DNA of 64,000 nucleotides from Helopsaltes ochotensis (Eukaryota; Chordata; Aves; Passeriformes; Locustellidae), in contig VXBM01001639.1 in assembly GCA_013400155.1 (NCBI GenBank), forward strand, positions 54,319 through 118,318, written 5' to 3'. Under the pieces are notes generated by a model, which searched no databases, was not told the origin of the DNA, and worked only from the letters and a program-made list of their open reading frames with translations. Made by a program: the position numbers and the translations under genes. This document shows positions 29,801-40,252 of the stretch, in pieces (position 1 is the stretch's first letter; each line of letters opens with the position of its first letter).

Positions 29801-32121
29801 TTGCTTAATCATACTTATTTGTGGTAGATGCTCCTGAGCAGGCTTGGGGTTTTTTTTTCCATGCTCTCTGGTAAGGATGCCTCCTTTCTGGTTGCCTGAA
29901 AGGGAATGAGTAGCTTAGATACTTTTTCTTTTTGGCCTTGTTAATGACTAGAAAAGGTAATTGTGGTCACTCATCAGAGAGGAAAAGCTTTCCTGAAGAG
30001 AGGTAAACAAAGTGCAAGTTGCATGCTGTGGTGTTAGTTTTTGCATGACTAGTTATGTGAGTGAGGGTGGTGTGGATACATTTCTGTTGCACCTCCAGAG
30101 GTGCTTCTGCAGAGCCAAGATCATGTGTCACAAGTTATTTCAAATGTAGCCTTTATGAACCCTTTAGTAAGACGTTGCCTGGGACAAGCAAACCTAGCAG
30201 AATGCAGTGCAGAAGGTGGTTTATGAACAAGTCTTTCCATCATGAGAAGTCCTGAATTCTCTCATTATTCAGCAGATTAAAACTCAAGACATTGGCCTTG
30301 GCTTGGATGCTGACTTCCACAAGAAATTAGTTATCATGTGGCTCTTGCCTCTTTCTTAAAAATCACAGCCTTTGCCTCAAGCAGAATCAGGATGTGCACA
30401 GTAGGAGTTAAGCTATGCAGTGCTTATGTAGTTGCATTTTATCTTACTCAGGTACTTATCTTCTGTTCTGTTTTGTGGTAATCTGGCAGAGTGGATCTAC
30501 ATATGAACGTTGAGGTTAAGGACTGTGGTGGTACTCTCTGACATGAAAACATTAACAAACCATGTAGATAATAAAACTCTTCGTTACCTGAGTTTTGAGC
30601 GTGTACTGCCCTAAATTGAGGGAAAGCAACTTAAACATGTTTATACCAGTGGGAAAAAACAATATATATGGGACACATTGGAATTGCTGTAGTCTCACTG
30701 AACTGACAAGAAGCCAGAGACTGGTTCTATTCTTACTGTGCCGGGCATGCTGTGTGGTGTCCCGTGGTGCTTCCTGTGGGATAGAGGAATGTAGGGAAGG
30801 GGCAGAGACAATGAGTTTAAGGCATTCACAGATCAGCAATGCAGACACTTGCATAAAAAGGGTAACATACGGTGCAACTGTACAGACCTGATGCTGAAAT
30901 TCAGCTTTGAACAGGGGCCATTACTCAGTCTTTGTTTGAATTGTCCCTATACAAGACTTTAAAGCAATTGGATAATGCTAATTTGCCTCTTAAGCCATCT
31001 GTAGAAGCTGACACAGATAGCAAATCTTTTATGCTTCAGGCATGTGGAAGTGGTTTGTGATGCAAACATACTATCTAAAAGTGGAAATACAGCAAGGCTT
31101 TTGTGAGTTCTTGTCTGTGTACCTTGATTACATCTCTGTCTGAATGCTGCAAATACCAGAAGTTTTACTTGCTTCAAAAACGAGTCACAGAAAGCCTGAT
31201 GAAAGAAAAATCCATTAAGGCTGGAGGGAAAGTGGTTTGTATCACACTGCTGGGAACTGGGAGAGGAAGTTGCCCACTGCCCTGAACGTGCTTCCTTTTT
31301 TTTAACCCGTGCTAGGGCAATATTGGCTTAGCTGGACCTTGGGATTTGGGACAGTACAGCTACTGTTGAAATGCGTCTGTGTTTTTCATTCCCTTTTATA
31401 TTTCAGTCAGACTTTTCCACAATTTTCTGTTTGCATAGCTGTGTATACAATGATTTATTTCTGCTTACAAGATTCAGCTCAGGCCCTTGTCTCTGCAGTT
31501 ATATTCTGAATTCTTTCAGGAAAGGACTGTGCTATTCTTTGAATCTTGAGACCGTGAAGAAGGGAACAGGGTTAGGAGAGTGCTGCAAAACTTTTTCAGT
31601 GTAAGGATTCGTTGTTGCTGTGAATGAGGAACATGTGCATACTTCACTGGTCAGATTTGTATGAATGCAGTTGCACCAGCCAGGTGTAGGGCAGAATGAG
31701 TGTCTTGCATTTCCAGTTTAGCCAGAAGACCCACAGAAGGGAGGAAACTCATGGGTCAGTAAAGGAGGGCTAAATTAGAGGTTAGCATATTCAAGTGTCT
31801 AGACAGCGAATACAGACATACTGCAAAATTCAGTCTGTCAGGGAGTGGAGAGTCTAGATTAAAAAGCCATTTCAAAGGCACGTTGCCTGAATGGGGTAAT
31901 CATGTGCTCAGACTTTTTCAGCACATAAGCATAAGCTGAGTGAGGGAAGAGATCAAAAAAGGACACAAATATTGACACAGAGTCTGTAGCAGCTTAGACT
32001 GGAATGGAACTCGATAAATTAAAAATAGCTGGTTGTTCACACTTGTGTTTCCCAGAAATGGCCACAGCCACATCTGTTTTTTACCATCCATTCTGTAATA
32101 TTTGAACAGCTCACAGAAGTG

Positions 32122-32610
32122 TTACCTCCTTCCTCCTGCTGTAGAGACATCGTTACACAGTCCTCCCAAACTGAGTTCATTCTTGCTCTTGGGCATGTAA
32201 ACTGTGCATGTAAACTGGTCATCAGGAAGCCGAGCTTTAGTCTGGTGAAATACCCGGAGCTCACTTAATCCGTTAAGATTGTGTGCTTTTAGGGCATTGT
32301 GTGCTTTTAGGGCAATGTCGAGAGATGTCCCACTGGAACAGGAGGCCGGGCACATCGACAGAGGAGCCGACTCAAACCCCAGTTTAACTACTCTGGTGCA
32401 TCCCATCTCCATCTTTGCAGAGCCGGAGGACTTGTCGTCAGCTGATGGGCTCAGTTGTGTTTTTATGCCCTTTAGGCACGGCATTTCACACCACCGCAGT
32501 GTTGTGCATAATGGCAGTTTGGGGGACGTTCCCGGAATCCACCTCTGTGCAGTGTTAGGGTCTGCGGCACCACTCAAATTCCTTTTCAGCCTTCACAAGG
32601 ACGTCTTGTG
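32122..32610. other. CpG-retaining segment with overlapping open frames, origin unknown
   Basis: The 300 bases from 32,300 hold about 12 CpG dinucleotides, several times the local density. Both strands have sizeable open frames: 151 codons on - (32,122-32,577) and 184 codons on + (32,279-32,833). I recognise neither protein. The - frame contains a repeated ALKAHN hexapeptide caused by an 18-bp tandem duplication. It may be a conserved exon, a fairly young processed pseudogene, a mobile-element fragment or a small CpG island. The evidence does not decide. Confidence 0.3.
32278..32313. repeat. 18-bp perfect tandem duplication
   Basis: Two identical adjacent copies of ATTGTGTGCTTTTAGGGC occupy 32,278-32,295 and 32,296-32,313. 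The length is a multiple of three, so open frames through it are kept. Confidence 0.9.
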
Positions 32611-33059
32611 TTCTGTTACCTTTGTCTACTACACTATTTCTTTTTCAGTGTGCTTTTTTTTGTCATGGTCATCTCACTGCTCTCAGTACATAGATGTTGT
32701 CTTTGTGGCAAAGCTAAGTGGCCTGACAGCTACTGGATGCATTCACACAGTATTTTTGCAGGTAGAGGTGTTTCTTCTTCAAAACAACCAGAGCCTTGTT
32801 TTCAGGCCCAAACACTTGGTTGAAACTGTTTGAAAAATTCCTAAATGTTGCTAGGATCTGTAACTTTTGTGTATTTGTATTGGCAAGCCTAGAAGTCATC
32901 AGTCTTTTACAGTTATAGTTAGACAGTTAAAGTAAGCTTCACTGGGACTGGAGGCAATGATAGGAGTCAGCTCCTTGTTTGTCTGTGCCTGTTTCTGTGC
33001 CTTGTTCTATCATTTTTAGCTATTAAAGATGAAATGCCGTAGCCCATTCTTTTGGTAAA

Positions 33060-33600
33060 ATAGTTTATTTATAGAGTATGGAGTATTTATAGGAAATGTC
33101 CCTCTCTGACCATCCAGGAGCCACTCTGGCAGTCACACTTGCACCACCTGGGCAGGGACCAAGGCCCCTTTGCAGCTACACACCCACATTTCCACAGTCA
33201 TACCAGGTTTCCCATCACAGAGTCTCAGACATCCTGATCCATGAAATAATTTAATCTTGGCGAAATAACTAAATAACAAAATAACAGCTTGAGATGGTGC
33301 CTCTGAGAAAGGACCCCAAACAAAGGGGCTTTTATATCCTTGCAGTCTAAGCATGCAAAAGTCAAGGGGTTGTGCTGCTGTCTCTGAGTGTCCCTCCCCT
33401 GGTTGGGCCACAGTCCCCAGGCCCTTTGTTGTGCTAAGGGTCAGCAGTTTCACCACCTCTTGCTTGGTGCTCTGGACACCCAGAGCTCTACCTGATCTGT
33501 AGCTGCACCCTGCGCTGAATGGATTGCCCCAAAAATATCACCAACATCCATCCTTGTGATCTCTGCAGAAGAGTAAGCAAAAGCGACAGCCTTCTAGAAG
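33060..33600 (-). mobile_element. possible LTR remnant (endogenous retrovirus-like)
   Basis: The region resembles antisense avian LTR sequence: TTTATTTATAG-type reversed poly(A) signals near 33,065, then AGAAAGGACCCCAAACAAA and a TTTTATATCC element near 33,330. No viral coding frame is present and no LTR ends or target-site duplication were identified. The call rests on general resemblance. Confidence 0.3.
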
Positions 33601-33615
33601 TATAGCAGAAAAAAA

Positions 33616-33708
33616 ATCACCCAGGGAAGCTTGAGATGCCTTGTGTATCACATGGGAGAAAAACCCCATCACCCAGGGAAGATTGAGATGCCTTGTGTAT
33701 CATGTGGG
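33616..33708. repeat. 52-bp-period tandem duplication
   Basis: Two copies of a unit starting ATCACCCAGGGAAG lie at 33,616 and 33,668. They match over about 41 bases with few differences (CTT/ATT and ACA/TGT changes), so the duplication is fairly recent. Confidence 0.85.
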
Positions 33709-35589
33709 TATTTTTGAGATCTCTGAAAGCAGGGTAAGGAGATTCCACAGATTTTACAAGATTTGAAGGTGGAATAGTGAGTGGCTTTGGTGAGCCAGGG
33801 AGGTAGGAGCAGACCGAGCAGGAAGGACAGTGGGAGTAGAGCTCATCTGGTTCTCATTCTGAACCAGTAATTTCAGTGCAAAAGATGTATTTATAGAAGC
33901 AGTATTTGGAAACAGTTCTAAGTGTATCATTGTAGAAATTAATAGTTTGGTAACTTGATTCCCAAGTAGTATAAAGTTAATTTTATTCATCTTTAAGATT
34001 CTGCCTATGTGGGGCATGTGGAAGGGGACACAAGTGTCTGCTGAGCTTTTGTATTTTGAGATGTGTGTTTGCACTACTCATCCTGTACCACAGACACTGC
34101 CAACAAATTGAGACAGTGCTGGTGAACTTGCTTCTGAGGGTTTTTTGGCATGTCAAAATCTGACATGTGTTCCATTGTCTCTTTATGAATGACATCTTTA
34201 ATTCCAGAGCCTAATGCTCTACTCACCTGACTGGATTTGTGCCTACAGTAAAACACTGATTTTCTGAGAAGTGAATCTTTACAGAACCTAATGGTTTTGC
34301 TGGGGAAATAGGTTAATCAACATATCTGAATTTTGGCTCTTGGAATTAAATAACTGATAGCTATTTTAGATATTTATTTAGAAGTATTTAAAATGTTGTC
34401 TCTAGATTATAAAAATACAAATTAAGGGAACAGTCTGATTCTATATGTTTCTCCACTCCTTCCCTCGGCCCCTCCCAAAAACTCCACCTAAAAATACTTT
34501 TTCCTCCTTTAATTACCACATTGAACTATATTGATGTTGGGGATTTTTTTCAAATACTGAGCTGAACTCACTTCTGTGTTGAAATTTAAGAAATTTATGA
34601 GGGATAATTAATTTATGACATTTCTAGGGTTTAAGTAAATTGCAGAATAATTCATGGGAATTTTACGCAACTCAATGACTTGAGTTTTTAGTACATCTTT
34701 AACTACTTAAATTATATGCCATTTGTTCCATCATAAGTATCGCCTTTTAATTGTTAATGAAAATGATGTTGAATATACAACCTTTAGTCAGTTTGGAGGC
34801 AACTGGTGTTTATATTTTTGGTAAGGATTTGTGGTAATGAGATGGAAATGTAGAAAGTAGGTATGAAGAGTAAAGTAAGATTGAACTGAATTTGCTGTTG
34901 AGCTTAAAATAAGGAGAGGAGAAAAATATTCCTGTTGCATGGCTGGAAATAGCTGTGCAGGGTCAGGGTGGTGAGGCTGCACCTGCATGGCCAAAACCCT
35001 ACACCCTCAAGTCTAGAAATTGCTGTTGTCTCGAGCCCTGCACTCTCTTCCCTCTTCTGTGGGGTCACTGCTGTTTTAGGAGCTGGTATTTGTTGATGGA
35101 AACCTTTTCTCTTCCTCCTGGGATCTGCTGAGTGTCTTTATGGGTTCAGGGCAGAGCTGATGGTCCCCAACGAGTCCCTGTTGCATCTTTGTGCCCAGCT
35201 TGAGCAGACTTTGCTGGGCAGGGGCTGCAAGGTGGTGGTGACAGTGGTGGTGGCCTTGGCATGGAAACTCTCGTCCTGTTCCTGGGTTTTTCTGTGTTTT
35301 GCTCTCCCTCCATTGCCTGTGCTTCCTCCTTTGCCATTCCTATGTGCTTATGAATGGAGGAAGAATAATTTTCTTTGTAATTTAGCACCTGGGAATCCTA
35401 TCCCAGATAAACCTTAGCATTTCCAGGAAGTCATAGGCACTTCTCTTTAAAACATCATTAGTTTGTCTTTGTTTTCTTCTTCTCTAATTGGCACTTTCCA
35501 TTCTAATAAACCAACACCCACAAACTGTGCAGCCACATGATCTTTTCAGTTAATACAAATCGTCATTTCCAGTCCAATAGACTCAGTTA

Positions 35590-35653
35590 ATTGTGCAAAC
35601 CTGCAACACACCCATAAAGTGGCTATCAGGTTTGTTATGCAACGATGACTCAT
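35590..35653. promoter_or_regulatory. candidate C/EBP-C/EBP-AP-1 element
   Basis: ATTGTGCAA (35,590-35,598) and TTATGCAAC (35,635-35,643) fit C/EBP sites. The second is followed one base later by ATGACTCAT (35,645-35,653), a full AP-1 palindrome. The surrounding 35,460-35,790 is an AT-rich, homeobox-motif-rich block of the kind often conserved between vertebrates. Function is inferred. Confidence 0.4.
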
Positions 35654-36554
35654 GAAGGAAATGTGGAGTGTAATTAAATACAGTGATGCAAAGATAGTAG
35701 TATGAAGCCAAAATCAAAGTATAAGTGATAATCATCTGTATTAAATGTTTGTTTCTGCATGTTGTTTTCAGAAATTACTTAAATTATAAGTTATCTGGCT
35801 GCTGCACACATGCCTGGCATATGTTTTGACAAGTTAAAAAGTGACCTGCAAACCTGTAAATAAGCTGAACTAAGTCTGCTATCAAAATAGTCTTTTGAGG
35901 AAGGAAAGGTATGTGGCTCAATCTCAGACTTGTCACGCAGGCACTTTCTAATTCTGGTGTGATCTCCCAAGTTTTCTGGTCTTGTGGGAAGCAATAGTTT
36001 CAAAGTCAAGCCTCCATGAAGTTTTTGCTATTAAATGATTTCTAGTAATACAGGTCTATTCTTCAAGTTACTTTATTATTTCCACTCTAGCAGGGAAAGA
36101 TGCTGTCTGTGTATCAATGGAGAATTTTGGGCTTTATTTAGAGGATGGATTTTTTTGCTGATGGGTTGATTTCTCTTAAATACTCTTTTTATAGCTTTGA
36201 AAATAAGCTTCACATATAGAAATGCTCACATGCAGGACGATGGCTGCACAGTAGTCTGCAATTATGTTATTTTTAGCTTTTCCCAAGCTGATTGCTGTAT
36301 AAGAAAGCACTTTCTTGTCTAACACACACAACTAGCACTGGTGCTAACCTCTGGCATGTTCGTGGTAAGGACATTAAAAATTGTTTTTCTTGTCTGTCAG
36401 ATGGTATTGTGTTCCAGTGCAGCAACTGACAGCAGTTCAGCAGCATTGTCTCCTGAAGGCAGCTGGCTGGCTCCCAAAAGACAGCCCACATTTCAATGGA
36501 AAAAAAAGATAATCCAGAAATATGTGTAATGAAAGTAACATCCATTCAGGGTCT

Positions 36555-36572
36555 TGTGTGTGTGTGTGTGTG
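36555..36572. repeat. (TG)9 microsatellite
   Basis: Nine uninterrupted TG units lie in intergenic DNA. Confidence 0.9.
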
Positions 36573-36674
36573 AATACCGAAACAGTGCACTAATTGAAGT
36601 TCTGAATTTCAGTCTTCTGCTTGGCTTTGGGTCCAATAAAAGCCAAGAGATGTGTGTGGGAGAAATAAGTGTAA

Positions 36675-37010
36675 CATTAGAAATGCCCAAATGGGTCAGA
36701 ACCACAGTCCATCCAGGCCAGTAATTGAGCTCCTGTGGGAGCACCAGCAAAGCCTACGTTGAGGAAAGCCTACAAGCCTGGATGCTTTTGTGGTGCAGTC
36801 CTCCTGCACTCTCCCAGGGGCCATGACTATCCCTGCCTCTCCTGTATTTGCTGGTTACAGATCAGTTTTTCCATGCATTTGGTCCCACTTTGAACCTGCT
36901 GAGAACAGCCACCTCCACAGCTGCTGCTGGTAGCAGGATGAGTTTCTTGCTCATAGTGTAAAAAAGTGTTTTATCTGCTCTAACCCAGTTTGCTGCTAGT
37001 TTCTGCAGGA
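36675..37010. mobile_element. possible ancient LINE/SINE-derived 3' sequence
   Basis: The start (GGGTCAGAACCACAGTCCAT, CCAGGCCAGTAATTGAGCTC) resembles the 'GGTCAGACC...GTCCATCTAGCCCAGTA' start of old CR1/L3-type repeat tails in sauropsids. Similarity fades after about 100 bases. No ends were found and the identification is weak. Confidence 0.3.
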
Positions 37011-38281
37011 GCCCCTGTTCCTACAGTTATAGGCTTTGGCAAATTACACATGGTGAGAGCTGCATATTCAGCTTGTTTATTGCCTTCATGAGTTTTCTTA
37101 ACCTCTGTTGTATTCCCTCCAATCTCCTGTACCCTTTCTCTGCTCCTGATGGAAATCTCAGCCCCATTGGTCTTCTCTCATGAACTGCTGTTTCTTTCAT
37201 CATTGTCATTACCTTTCTCTCTGCGTTGTCCTTGTGCAGAGATCAGAACCACTGTGTCCTTCTGCTTTTTGTTGTCTGTTTTTGGCAGCTGTCCCAGTTT
37301 GAGCCACTGGCTGTGGAGGGCTGTGGGGCTGACTCACTGAACTGCCAGCTCTCAGCTCAGCATTGCACAGGCCTGGCTCCCACTGGTTTTCCATAGATTA
37401 GTTTGTGTTACCTGCACTGAAGCTTCCCTGCTTCCTAAAGCAATCAGAGAGCATAGGAGTTACCTTCTCTGCACTGTAGAGTAGTCCATGTAGTCAATGT
37501 ATTCGCTTTAAAATATTACATTTCCATCGAATTTATGTACATTGATGGTATTGATGTACTTACAAAATTTTGCTCCTGCAGAAATTTCTCTGAGAAATGG
37601 CAACAGCCATTGCTTGTTTGTGATCACTGTGTTATCAGTTGGAAGGAAAAAAACCCTAATTTGTTTTGTTTTTTAGTTCAGCCCCTTCAAGTACAAAAAT
37701 ATATGCTTGTGTTAGTGGGAACAGCTGTCTAATGACTCTAAGTACAGTGGGTTAGGATGCTGTTCCTTCTGCTGGACTGGGGCAGCAGCCCCACTTGAGT
37801 GCTAAGCAGGAACAGAAGCAGCAGATTTCAGCAGTCAGCAAGTCAGATGTTTTCAGGCTTCTTAGTTGTCTTTCTGGGCATTTTTCCAGGAGTTAGTGGA
37901 GGGTATGCTTTATGATTTAAGGCGTGGAGGTTCTTGATTCAGTTTGTAGAATGAGTTGGTTATGGGCTATTTTAAAACAAACACAGTCTAAGGAACACAT
38001 GGCTTTAAGCAGTGCCTGTTTCAGTGGAGTCACCAGCAAAGGTGCCCCTTTGGGGCAGGGTGAGCTCATGGTGGCTGGTCCAGCACGTCTTTGTGTCCAA
38101 GAAAGGAGGATGAGGAAGAGGGCTTGGAGCAGGAAGCCAACCATCAGCCTATCATCTGTGACAGGTCACTAGAGCCAGCTGCTGAATCCTTAACAGGCAG
38201 TAGACAGAAAGTGAAGGTTCCTCTGCCCCATTTTTAACTTGTTTTGCTTTCATGTTTACTAATGGCTTCTGTAGGAAACGG

Positions 38282-38500
38282 AATCACAGAATCATTGGAA
38301 GAGACCTCCAGGATCATCAAGTCCAACCCAACCCTAACCTCAACTAAGCCATGGCATCCAATCTTTTCTTAAACACATCCAGAGATGGTGAATCCACCAC
38401 CTCCCCAGCCAGACCATTCCAATACTTTATGACCCTTTCTGTAAAAAACTTTTTCCTAATATCTAGCCTATATTTGCCTTGGCACAGCTTAAGACTGTGT
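38282..38500 (-). mobile_element. CR1 LINE 3' fragment, reverse orientation
   Basis: Read on the - strand this matches the CR1 3' end well: CTTAAGCTGTGCCAAGGCAA-like start, a TTAGGAAAAAGTTTTTTACA-like block, GGAATGG, GGAGGTGGTGGATTCACCAT, GGTTGGACTTGATGATCCTG and a GATTCTGTGATT tail at 38,282. The copy is 5'-truncated with moderate divergence, so it is younger than the copy near 6.2 kb. Confidence 0.85.
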
Positions 38501-38735
38501 AGGGACATAGGGATGGAGTTGAGTAATGTGTTACGTATTATATTAAAAAAATCATGCTTGGTGTAAAATAAAATTTACAGTGGAATATTAGAACACATGG
38601 CCAGGGAGGCATAAACAGGTTTTTGACTGGCAACCCCACTGTAGTATGCTCAGGAAGAAAAGTGTGGCAATTGTCCCAGGGATGGTACCTTCCTTACCTG
38701 TTTGTTTGCTGAGTAATTGCTGTGTGGTACTGGAG

Positions 38736-39125
38736 TGTAGGGGGTTGATCCTGGCTGGATGCCAGGCACCCACCAAAGCCTCTCTACCACTGCCCTCCAA
38801 ACCTGGACAGGGGAGAGAAAATGTAACAAAGGATTCATGAGTGAGATAAGGGCCTGGAGATATCACTCACCGAGTACCGTCCCAGGCAAAACAGGCTTGA
38901 ATTAGAGATATGAATTGGATTTATTACAAACAAAATCAAGAGGAGGATAATGAGAAGTAAAATAAAACCTTAAAAACACCTTCCTCCCACTCTTCCCTCC
39001 TTCTCAGCTCTACCACCACCCCAGTGGTGCAAGGAGACAGGGAATGGGATTATGGTCAGTTCATGAATTTTTTCCCTCTGCTCAGAGAGGGAGTCCATCC
39101 TCTGCTACAAAATGGAAATACCTAA
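38736..39125. mobile_element. probable avian endogenous-retrovirus LTR-type repeat
   Basis: The block starting TGTAGGGGGTTGATCCTGGC, followed by GATGCCAGGCACCCACCAAA, GGACAGGGGAGAGAAAATGT and the TTGGATTTATTACAAA region, matches from memory a common interspersed bird repeat that I associate with ERV LTRs. The start follows a TG as LTRs do. No gag, pol or env frame is present. The right end and any target-site duplication are not resolved. Confidence 0.5.
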
Positions 39126-40059
39126 GAATATTCTATGCCTTAAAAGTTATATAAAAGGAGATATCAACAAGGTTGTTTGGCAAACAAGTGAGCAGGAAGA
39201 AGTGTCACGAGCGTCATTATTTCTTGGTGTCAGAGTGAAAGGGTTGATTTGATAATTTGTCCTGATAGCTGAGTAACCCTGAGTCACCTGAAGTAAGACT
39301 TGACTGCTCAAGTCAGATTTAAGGTAGCTGGGATATCCCAGTCTGTAATCTTTTTTGTTGTTGAAATCCTTTTCCCCTTGGGTGGGGAAGCAATCTGTCA
39401 GGATTTTCCTCATGCTAGTATTCACCTGGAATTCCTTCAGGGATGGTTTACACAGCTGGACCACATCTGCCATCTGCCTGAAGTTCTGTAGGAGTTAGCA
39501 CATGGCACAGGAGTCCTGACAGTATTGTCTCACAGTGGAAGTTGAGGCTTCATCTGCACTGCTGTCCAGGGCAGGAACTGAAGGCAAGGTAGTTGCTATA
39601 TTCATCATGTCTGAGAGATTTTTTGTGACACCATGGGGAATGCTTTGGAATGAGGAAGAAGAGACTCCAGTAGATGCAGTTACTTGCAGAGTGGAGAAGT
39701 TCTGGTCATCCTTCATCTTGCACTGAGGAATTCAAGCAGAAAAGGTGGCATAGGATCTTTCTTTGCATGCACCTGCAGGCATTTTTATTGCTGAGAAGAT
39801 TTAATGAGTACACATGAGAGGACAAGAGCAAGAAATCCCAGCACCATTTCTAAGCAAAAGGCAGGAAGGTGTGGGGGATGGTGTGGCGAAAGTGAGAAGT
39901 CAAAGGTGAGCAAAAGGAATGAGGGGGCAAGTAGGAGTCAGATGAGAGCGGGGATCTGAGTAGGTTCCTATGACAGCTAGGAAACTAAGGGAGGAAATTG
40001 TCAGAAGAAGAACTTCTGTGGTTGAAGAGACACGTTTCTCTGGGTATGTGTAAGGGGGG

Positions 40060-40252
40060 ACTCTCACAGTGAAGCATTGGAACAGGTACCTCGAAGGGGT
40101 TGTGCAGTCTCTGCCCGTGGAGGGTTTCGAGGTCAGACTGAATCGAGCCCTGAGCAACCTGGTCTGGCCTAATGGCTGGTGATCCTGCCTGGAGAAGGGT
40201 GTTGGAACAGAGACCTCCCAAGGTCTCTCCCACTGTAAATTGTCATACAATC
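40060..40252 (+). mobile_element. degraded CR1 LINE 3' fragment
   Basis: The order GGAACAGGTACC, GTGGAGGGTTTCGAGGTCAG, GAGCAACCTGGTCTGGCCTA, GTTGGAACAGAGACCTCCCA and AAGGTCTCTCCCACTGTAAA follows the CR1 3'UTR pattern on the + strand. It is diverged and 5'-truncated. Confidence 0.75.

Larger units (their letters stand above)
27441..35589. other. intergenic DNA upstream of ERRFI1, proximal part
   Basis: No gene was recognised. The stretch is AT-rich, with the exception of a CpG-retaining block at about 32,278-32,610 and a possible LTR remnant at about 33,060-33,600. It contains no perfect AP-1 site, in contrast to the next 25 kb. Confidence 0.6.
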
